Origin: Quadrisphaera granulorum
Lineage (GTDB): Bacteria; Actinomycetota; Actinomycetes; Actinomycetales; Quadrisphaeraceae
Length of the DNA stretch: 55,020 bases
NCBI RefSeq assembly: GCF_003149145.1
Contig: NZ_QGDQ01000030.1
Location: forward strand, 1 to 55,020
Direction of reading: 5' to 3'
Part shown: one piece after another, positions 49,159 to 55,020 of the stretch
How positions within the stretch are numbered: the stretch's first letter is position 1
How the letters are laid out: each line of letters opens with the position of its first letter
Notes under the pieces: model-generated
Told to the model about the DNA's origin: nothing
What the model saw: only the letters and a program-made list of their open reading frames with translations
Database searches by the model: none
Program-made: the position numbers and the translations under genes

Positions 49159-49992
49159 TCAGCCCGCGGCGCTGCGCACCGCTCCGGAGACCTCGCAGCT
49201 GGCAATCTCGCCGCCACCCTCGACGTAGCCGATCGCGTCACCCGGCGCGCTGGCGCCGGGTGCCACGCCGTCGATGCTCGCCACGAGGTCGCCGACTTTC
49301 TGCCCGTCCGCGTCCAGGGCGGTGAGGGTGATGAAGTACGACGCCGGGTCGTCGCCGCTGTTGGTGACGCTCACCGCGCCCGTCGCCAGGCCCCCGATGC
49401 TCGTCGAGCAGCTCTCCACGGTGACGTCGGCGCTGGCGTCTTCTCCGCCGAGTGCGCCCCCGAGGTCGGTCGGCAGACCACTGGGCAGCTCGCTCGGGAG
49501 GCCGCTCGGCAGCCCTGTGGGGAACTCGCTCGGGATGGCAGAGGACAGGCTCGTTACCGTCTCCACGGACCTCTGGACGAAGACGACCGCCGCGATGATC
49601 GCCAGCACCCACATCACCGTCCCGACGGCGCCGACGACGACGCCGGCGATCGCCATGCCCCGCCCGGCCTTGCGCCCGCCGCGGGTGTCGCCGATGCCGA
49701 AGGCCGAGACGATCATCCCGATCGGGCTGACCAGGAACGCCAGGACGAGCCCGATGACGGCGGTGACGGAGGTCGGCCGCTGCGGAGAGCCTTGCTGGTA
49801 CGGCTGGGGATAGCCCTGCTGGTACGGCTGCTGGTACGGCTGCTCCTGGCCGCCGGCGTAGGGGGCCTGCTGCCGCGGCGCGTACTCCTCGTACCCGGGC
49901 GGCGGGACGTACGCGGGCGGCTGCTCGGGCTGCCCCTGTTGGTGGGGCTGCTGGGGCTGCTGCTCGGGGTAGCGGGACGTCGGGTCCGACAC
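49159..49992 (-). CDS. DUF4190-like membrane protein with Pro/Gln-rich N-terminus
   Basis: A 277-residue protein from GTG 49992. The first 85 residues are rich in Gln, Pro, Tyr and Gly. Two membrane spans follow (TAVIGLVLAFLVSPIGMIVS and MAIAGVVVGAVGTVMWVLAI), the layout of DUF4190 proteins. The C-terminal part has a Ser/Pro/Gly/Leu repeat (SGLPSELPSGLP) and an extracytoplasmic domain with two cysteines (VESCSTS, IASCEVS). It is probably an envelope protein; the function is unknown. It is 11-29 bases upstream of the hydrolase and may be co-transcribed with it. It is divergent from the GGDEF gene at 50129. Confidence 0.8.
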   Translation of the reverse strand: MSDPTSRYPEQQPQQPHQQGQPEQPPAYVPPPGYEEYAPRQQAPYAGGQEQPYQQPYQQGYPQPYQQGSPQRPTSVTAVIGLVLAFLVSPIGMIVSAFGIGDTRGGRKAGRGMAIAGVVVGAVGTVMWVLAIIAAVVFVQRSVETVTSLSSAIPSEFPTGLPSGLPSELPSGLPTDLGGALGGEDASADVTVESCSTSIGGLATGAVSVTNSGDDPASYFITLTALDADGQKVGDLVASIDGVAPGASAPGDAIGYVEGGGEIASCEVSGAVRSAAG

Positions 49993-50128
49993 GATGGCCT
50001 CCGGGCGGGGGGAAGACACCGACGGTACCGGCGGTGCCTCCGAGGCCGACAGGGCTGTCAGCACCGGCCGCCGTGGAGGTCCGGAGCACCGCAGCACTCC
50101 AGCACCGGATCGCTGACGTCGTGACCGG

Positions 50129-51328
50129 GTGACGGCACTCAGGCGGCCCCGGCGCCGTGCCGATGTTCGGGACGTGAGCCTTCCCCGCGTCGTGGCGCGG
50201 CTGTCGCGGTGGATCGAGTGGCGGGCCGCCGTGCTGGCCGTCCTCCTGCTCATCGATGCCGCGGCGATGTTCAGCGCGAGCTCGCTGCCCCCGGAGGCTT
50301 CGGCCGCTCACGCCGCGCACCGGGGCGAGCTGCTGGTCGTGTCGGCTGCGTGGGCGCTGATGGCCGCCGTCGTCGCCATCCGTCGACAGCTGCGCCAGTG
50401 GGAGGCGACGACGGTTCTCGTGCTCGCGGCCGGCCTCATCGCCGGGTACGGGACGTTGGTGCCCGACGTGCAGTGGAAGTGGCAGTGCATCGCCACGCTC
50501 CCGCTGGTCGCGGCGCTCGGGCGGATGCACCACCGGGGCTGGTGGCTCGTCGCCATCGTCGTCGTCTCCGAGGCCATGGCAGCGGTGCTCCTCCTGCAGC
50601 TGGACCTGCCGGGCGCGTACTTCGCCTACAGCGTGTCGGTGGTCGCGATCATCGTGGCCGCGCCGGCGGTGGTGGTGGCTGCCGTGGCCGCCGCCCTCGA
50701 CCGCGCTCGCGCCGAAGCGGAACGCACCGCCTGCACCGATGCCCTCACGGGCATGCTCAACCGCCGGGGCCTCACCGACCACGTCCCGCGTCTGCTCCAC
50801 GCTGCGGTGGAGTACGAGCGGGACGTCGCCGTCCTGCTGCTCGACCTCGACCACTTCAAGCGCGTCAACGACACCTGGGGCCACACCTCCGGTGACCGAC
50901 TGCTGCAGGCCGTCGGTAGTGCGGTGCGGGCGGAACTGCGCCGGGACGACCTCCTCGCGCGGTGGGGCGGCGAGGAGCTGCTGGTGATCACGCTGGTTCC
51001 CGACACCGAGCACCTGGCGTCCCTGGCGGAGAGGATCCGCGGCAGCGTCGGGAACCTCGTCGTGGCGGGGCTGCCACCGGTCACCGTCAGCATCGGGACG
51101 GCATCGCTGGAGCACTCCGCGGTGGCAGGTGCGATCACCCGCACCCGCGAGGGCGACAGCGCCGGGGTCGCGACGGCGGTTGATCTCGCGGCCAGTCTCG
51201 TGGACCGGGCCGACGAGGCGCTCTACGCCGCGAAGGCCGCGGGCCGTGACAGGGTCCACCACTTCGTGCCGAGCTCAGCGGCCACGCTGCCGACACCACG
51301 CAGTCACCGGGAACACGTTCCGCGCTGA
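50129..51328 (+). CDS. Membrane diguanylate cyclase (GGDEF)
   Basis: A 399-residue protein with about six membrane spans (AAVLAVLLLIDAAAMF and others) and a C-terminal GGDEF domain: DALTGMLNRRG, DLDHFKRVND, WGGEELLVI. The inhibitory RxxD (RRDD) lies five residues before GGEEL. It should produce cyclic-di-GMP. It is a paralogue of the protein at 35747; the arrangement of spans, then GGEEL, is shared. A segment of about 16 residues (GAITRTREGDSAGVAT) is inserted before the final helix. GTG at 50129 is used; GTG at 50174 is an alternative. No ribosome binding site is strong. Confidence 0.88.
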   Translation: MTALRRPRRRADVRDVSLPRVVARLSRWIEWRAAVLAVLLLIDAAAMFSASSLPPEASAAHAAHRGELLVVSAAWALMAAVVAIRRQLRQWEATTVLVLAAGLIAGYGTLVPDVQWKWQCIATLPLVAALGRMHHRGWWLVAIVVVSEAMAAVLLLQLDLPGAYFAYSVSVVAIIVAAPAVVVAAVAAALDRARAEAERTACTDALTGMLNRRGLTDHVPRLLHAAVEYERDVAVLLLDLDHFKRVNDTWGHTSGDRLLQAVGSAVRAELRRDDLLARWGGEELLVITLVPDTEHLASLAERIRGSVGNLVVAGLPPVTVSIGTASLEHSAVAGAITRTREGDSAGVATAVDLAASLVDRADEALYAAKAAGRDRVHHFVPSSAATLPTPRSHREHVPR

Positions 51329-51353
51329 CCGTGCAGGGTGCGAGAGTGGGTCT

Positions 51354-51953
51354 GTGACGTCGCTCGGTTCTGAGGCTCTGCCCGCGCGGTTGTTCAAGGC
51401 GATCCCGATGCTCCGCGAGGCCCTGCTGGCCGCCGCGGAGGAGGGACGGGTCGTTCCACCCTCGGAAGCGTCCGAGGCCACCGACGGCGCGGTCACGTCT
51501 CGCGGCATCGGCAAGGCGCTCGAGGTCATCTCCGCTGACTGCGCCCGCCGCGGCGAGCCCGACCTCTCCGCACTCGTGGTGCGCGAGGCGTCCCTCGTCG
51601 ACGGCACCGACACCGGCGGCGGTGCCCGGCGCCGGGTGTGGATGCACTTTGGTGGGCAGGGCGCTGTCGACTCCGGCGCGCAGGACGAGCGCGACGTCGT
51701 CGACCGTCTGACCCGTCACGCCGGCGCCTCCCGGCCGGCGAGCAGCACGCCTCGTGTGGCGAAGGAGCCGACGGACCCCGCAGATTCCTCGGACCCCGCC
51801 GAGCCGAAGGCGCCGAGCGCCGCCGCTGCTCCCCGGGTGCGCGCCTCCCGGGCAGCGGCGGCGAAGAAGCCCGCCCCCGTGCCCGCACCGCCGCCGAGCA
51901 TCTGCCCGGACTGCTTCACCGTGAGGTCCGCCAGCGGCATCTGCATGTGCTGA
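51354..51953 (+). CDS. Unknown protein with C-terminal zinc-ribbon-like cysteines
   Basis: A 199-residue protein from GTG 51354. Residues 1-105 (SEALPARLFKAIPMLREALL and following) may be a small folded domain; about 110-180 is low complexity rich in Ala, Pro, Ser and Glu. The last residues, CPDCFTVRSASGICMC, hold four cysteines spaced C-x2-C-x10-C-x-C, which could bind zinc. I do not recognise it. It starts 25 bases after the GGDEF gene, so the two are likely co-transcribed, and a further small gene follows after 9 bases. Confidence 0.65.
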   Translation: MTSLGSEALPARLFKAIPMLREALLAAAEEGRVVPPSEASEATDGAVTSRGIGKALEVISADCARRGEPDLSALVVREASLVDGTDTGGGARRRVWMHFGGQGAVDSGAQDERDVVDRLTRHAGASRPASSTPRVAKEPTDPADSSDPAEPKAPSAAAAPRVRASRAAAAKKPAPVPAPPPSICPDCFTVRSASGICMC

Positions 51954-51962
51954 GCTGGCCTG

Positions 51963-52271
51963 ATGTCCACGCCCGTCGTCAGCTCGGACCCCGCTGGACG
52001 AGCCGTCAGGCTCACCTGGGGCGCTGGCGACGGCGCTGACCGCCGCGTGCACTGGCCCGACCCGCGCCTGAGCGGCAGGTCGCTGTGCGACCGGCGCCTG
52101 TCGACGTTCGAGCACGAGGACGCCACTCCCGAGCGGTGGGAGCGGTGGTGCCGCAAGAACGGCTGCCGCCAGCAGTTCGAGCTGTGGCTCTCTCAGCACG
52201 CGCCGTCGCTCGCGCAGGAATACCGAGCCCGTGGGGACGACGACGACGGCGGGCTCACGCTCGGCTTCTGA
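51963..52271 (+). CDS. Unknown small protein
   Basis: A 102-residue protein, ATG 51963, with SLCDRRLSTFEHEDATPERW followed by ERWCRKNGCRQQFELW and an acidic end (DDDDGGLTLGF). Three cysteines (LCD, WCRK, GCR) could bind a metal. I do not recognise it. It lies 9 bases after the zinc-ribbon-like gene in the same direction. Confidence 0.5.
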   Translation: MSTPVVSSDPAGRAVRLTWGAGDGADRRVHWPDPRLSGRSLCDRRLSTFEHEDATPERWERWCRKNGCRQQFELWLSQHAPSLAQEYRARGDDDDGGLTLGF

Positions 52272-52360
52272 CGCTCAGCGTCTCGCACTCACCGATGAGT
52301 TCCAGCCGCGGCGGCGGTCACCCCGGCATCACCTGACGAACCGATGGACGGAGCACCAGC

Positions 52361-52900
52361 ATGGGAACGATCAAGGTTCACGAGTTCATGACGATCGACG
52401 GCGTGGTCGACGCGCCCTCGTGGACGATGGCGTACCCGTGGACGGCGCCGATGATGGCGGCGATCGGCGGTATCACCGGCGGATGCTCCGACATCCTGCT
52501 CGGGCGGAACACCTACGAGATGTTCGCGCCGGCATGGTCGACCCGCACTGCCGAGGACGACCCGGGCGCCCCGTTCTTCAACGACTCCCCCAAGCACGTC
52601 GTCACCTCGCGGCCCGACGGCCTCGACTGGGGGCCCTCGAGCGCCGTCGAGTACTCGGCGAGCGCGATCCAGCAGCTCAAAGACGACGCCACCGGTGACA
52701 TCTACGTCAGCGGCAGCGTGCAGCTGGTGCGGGCGCTGCTCGCCGACAAACTGGTCGACGAGCTGCATCTCATCACCTACCCGCTGGCACTCGGCGAGGG
52801 GCTGCGCCTGTTCGCCGACGGGTCGCGGGTGGAGCTGTCGCTGCTGAGCACCACGCCGTTCGAGAACGGTGTGGTCCAGCTCGTCTACGGCCCCGCTTGA
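52361..52900 (+). CDS. RibD C-terminal/dihydrofolate reductase-like protein
   Basis: A 179-residue protein with MGTIKVHEFMTIDGVVDAP, DILLGRNTYEMFAPAW, KHVVTSRPDG and GDIYVSGSVQLVRALL then DELHLITYPLALGEGLRLF, the standard blocks of the RibD_C/DHFR-like family. Members reduce NADPH-dependent substrates; many are of unknown role and are not true DHFR. ATG at 52361 is preceded by GGACGGAGCACC. It is monocistronic in appearance, with 89 bases before and 117 after it. Confidence 0.85.
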   Translation: MGTIKVHEFMTIDGVVDAPSWTMAYPWTAPMMAAIGGITGGCSDILLGRNTYEMFAPAWSTRTAEDDPGAPFFNDSPKHVVTSRPDGLDWGPSSAVEYSASAIQQLKDDATGDIYVSGSVQLVRALLADKLVDELHLITYPLALGEGLRLFADGSRVELSLLSTTPFENGVVQLVYGPA

Positions 52901-53017
52901 GCTTCTGAGCCATATCTCCCGGGCGTTTGGATCACGCTCCGTGAGTCTCCGATCACGCTTCTGAGCTGCTGAAACGACTCCGACCGGACTGTCAGTGGTG
53001 GCCTCTACGTTGGGGAC

Positions 53018-55020
53018 ATGAGTTCGAGCGGGGCTCCGGAGTGGGCCGTCGGTGATCCCGACGAGTACCCCGCTGCGCCCGCTTTCGGGCTGGAGGGGGA
53101 TCAGGATGACGACGGCGAGGGCCTAGTCCGATTCAGCATCCCCTGGTGGACGAAGGCTCTGTCCGCAGACCCATTGACCGGGTCGATCGCCGAGCGGCGG
53201 CGCCTCCGCGGCTGCGTGGCCGCTGCAGTGGAGCAGTCGCCGGGGTCGGCGCAGATGGCAGCGTTGGAGACGCTGCTGACCGTCGTCAACGCCAACGAGT
53301 CCTCTGCATCAGCAGACCCCGAGGCCGACCCCGCTGGGTTGGGCCTGTCGAGTCGGGAGTGGACCGAGGTCACCGCCGCCAGCGACCGGTGCGCGTCCTA
53401 CCTGTACGCGTTGCAGCTGAACTTCATCGCCGGCCTGGACACTGCGAAGCTGGCCGAGCAGTCCTCGCGGGCGACGTGGAAGGACTCCCGCCGCCCCGCC
53501 TCCGATGAACTCGCCCCGGTGCTGCGGATCTCCGGACGTTCAGCGACGGCCTTGGTCGGGCAGGCACGGCAGCTGTACGAGCTTCCCGCCGCTGAGGAAG
53601 CCCTGATCTGCGGGCTGATGACCCCGGCGCAGTGGCGGGAACTGGTCACGGTGTGCCGGCGCCTACCCGAAGGCGTCGAGGGTGAGCGGGCACGCCGGGT
53701 CGTGGAGGCCACGGCGGTGGCGGCTGCGGCGACGCTGAGCCGGGCTCGGCTGGCAGCAACGTTGGAGGAAGCGGCGTTGGCTGCTGATCCGGGGTATGCG
53801 GCGCGGGCGATGGCCGCGGGCATCAATGACCGTGACGTGGTGCTGCGTGCGTCTCCGCTGCCGGGGTGCGCCCGGATCGTGGCGGACATGGAGTTGGGGG
53901 ACGCGACGCGGGTGTGGCAGGTGATCAACCAGATCGCGGCCAACGCGTTGGCGGGTGACACCGAGAACCCCGACGCCGGCGACGGTGATGCTGGTGAGGA
54001 CGAGCCGGAGACCCGCACCAAGGGTCAGCTGCGCGCGGACGCGCTGGCGAGTTTGGTGCTGGGCGACATCGAAGCGACCCCGGTGACGATCGCGCAGGCC
54101 CTGGGCGACCCCGTCCCCGGCGAGGCCGGCGTGCCCACCGAGCCGGCTGCTGACCGCTCTTCCGCGCCCGGGGAGGACCTGTTCGCCGACGGCGGTCACG
54201 CTGACGACCTCGCTGAGGACACCGACGACGGCACCGACAACGACGACGAGGAAGACGCTGAGCCCGACTCAGCCAGGGGTCCTGCGTCGGGGACCGTGGT
54301 GGACAACCGCGCCCCGGTGCGCACTCCCACCCCTGAGCAGCGGGCTCGCCTGTCGGAGATCCACATCGTGGTCCTGGCTGATGACCTCCTCGATGATGAC
54401 CTTGAGGACCCCGAGGACGACCCCGAGGATCCCAAGAGCCCGGAGGACCTCGACACTGACGACCCGGACGACTGGCCCGAGGGCCCAGACGGCGGCCCAG
54501 GTGACGGCCCGGACTGGGGACCGACTTTCGGGCCGGGCGACGGGCGAGATGACTGGTCCGAGGACGACCAGGGACTCGAAGCAGGCGGCTGCAGCGACGA
54601 ACCCGAGCCTTGGCTGGACGATGATCTCGACGACGAGCCGGACGACGATCTTGGGGGCGTCAGCGGCGGCTGTAAGCGCAGCGGACGACCCGACGACGGT
54701 GACGCCGTACCGGAACCCAAACCTGACCGAGATCATCACGATCACCGCGATCACCGCGATCACCGCAGCGACCCACCCGAGGAGCCTTCGGGCTCGTCAG
54801 CGACCCCGCCACCGGACTCACCGACCCCGCCGACGGCGAGCCCACCGACACCAGGGCGAGAACGGCCCCGCCCCACAACTTCATACCCCATCCCCGACCA
54901 GCCGGCCCAGTCCCCGGCTCACCGCAGCGACCCCACCCCGCCGCGCCCCAATGCCACCGGGACACCTCCACCTGCCCCGAACCGGCCCAGCTTCACCGGC
55001 AGCACCTCGAACAACGCCAA
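53018..55020 (+). CDS. DUF222/HNH-type protein with long acidic insert, cut by the window edge
   Basis: ATG 53018 opens a frame with no stop through 55020 (667 codons), so the end lies outside. Residues about 40-370 resemble DUF222: MAALETLLTVVN, LICGLMTPAQWRELV, AAATLSRARLAA and GINDRDVVLRASPLPGCARI. DUF222 proteins usually end in an HNH endonuclease domain, which has not yet appeared. From about residue 380 the protein is dominated by Asp, Glu, Pro and Gly (PEDDPEDPKSPEDLDTDDPD), then a DHRDHRDHRSD repeat and a Pro/Ser/Thr-rich stretch. A block SEIHIVVLADDLLD lies between acidic runs. DUF222 genes are common in actinobacteria, often in many copies; the role is unknown. Confidence 0.8.
   Translation, partial: MSSSGAPEWAVGDPDEYPAAPAFGLEGDQDDDGEGLVRFSIPWWTKALSADPLTGSIAERRRLRGCVAAAVEQSPGSAQMAALETLLTVVNANESSASADPEADPAGLGLSSREWTEVTAASDRCASYLYALQLNFIAGLDTAKLAEQSSRATWKDSRRPASDELAPVLRISGRSATALVGQARQLYELPAAEEALICGLMTPAQWRELVTVCRRLPEGVEGERARRVVEATAVAAAATLSRARLAATLEEAALAADPGYAARAMAAGINDRDVVLRASPLPGCARIVADMELGDATRVWQVINQIAANALAGDTENPDAGDGDAGEDEPETRTKGQLRADALASLVLGDIEATPVTIAQALGDPVPGEAGVPTEPAADRSSAPGEDLFADGGHADDLAEDTDDGTDNDDEEDAEPDSARGPASGTVVDNRAPVRTPTPEQRARLSEIHIVVLADDLLDDDLEDPEDDPEDPKSPEDLDTDDPDDWPEGPDGGPGDGPDWGPTFGPGDGRDDWSEDDQGLEAGGCSDEPEPWLDDDLDDEPDDDLGGVSGGCKRSGRPDDGDAVPEPKPDRDHHDHRDHRDHRSDPPEEPSGSSATPPPDSPTPPTASPPTPGRERPRPTTSYPIPDQPAQSPAHRSDPTPPRPNATGTPPPAPNRPSFTGSTSNNA

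Overview
The window is GC-rich (about 70% in lines I counted by hand outside one dip) and actinobacterial in character. Signs of this are GTG/TTG starts, an IdeR/DtxR-type iron box, an Lsr2-type DNA-binding domain, an excalibur plus cell-wall-binding-repeat protein, and a DUF222-type protein at the right edge. The actinobacterial assignment is firm. The genus is not determinable from what I can see, though a Kineosporiales-like organism would fit. I see no rRNA, tRNA, CRISPR array, integrase or insertion sequence, and no gene-free stretch longer than about 300 bases.

Left third (1-21.6 kb), phage defence. A frameshifted remnant of a small protein gene (39-493) faces a complete type 2 BREX (Pgl) operon read right to left: pglW (NERD plus kinases), pglX (adenine methyltransferase), pglY (ATPase), pglZ (alkaline-phosphatase fold), brxD (ATPase) and brxHI (helicase). 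The genes overlap by 4 nt (ATGA or GTGA) or lie within 8 nt of each other, so they should be one transcript with coupled translation. pglX has a sharp GC dip starting at its NPPY motif and covering the probable target-recognition part, which suggests recombination. A GNAT-like gene diverges from pglW. Beyond it lies an overlapping pair coding for a Schlafen/AlbA_2-type ATP-binding protein and a ParA-like ATPase.

Middle (21.7-29.5 kb), accessory island. It holds two MazEF-type toxin-antitoxin pairs, a pRiA4b ORF-3-type protein, a DUF433-like DNA-binding protein, a 39-residue ORF with a strong ribosome binding site, an unrecognised 554-residue coiled-coil protein, a DnaQ-type exonuclease with a BRCT domain, and an ERCC4 nuclease fused to an Lsr2 DNA-binding domain. 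The second MazEF pair and the ERCC4-Lsr2 gene form a tight operon. A large hairpin ends this island.

Siderophore uptake (29.7-33.0 kb). A lipoprotein binding protein and two FecCD-type permeases diverge from an iron box; no ATPase gene is present.

Right part (33-55 kb), mostly chromosomal housekeeping and envelope genes: an S33-like hydrolase flanked by a 16-bp tandem repeat, an exported cell-wall-binding protein, and a cyclic-di-GMP group (a GGDEF protein, a LuxR-type regulator, and an EAL-DICT-LOV protein predicted to link blue light to c-di-GMP breakdown). There follow a monooxygenase-like small protein, a membrane-anchored protein, a MazG-like pyrophosphohydrolase, a methyltransferase, a GT39-like mannosyltransferase, a GH92 alpha-mannosidase with no clear start codon, a GT4 glycosyltransferase, a second S33 hydrolase, a DUF4190-like membrane protein, a second GGDEF protein, two small unknown proteins, a RibD-C/DHFR-like protein and the start of a long acidic DUF222/HNH-type protein that runs off the window.
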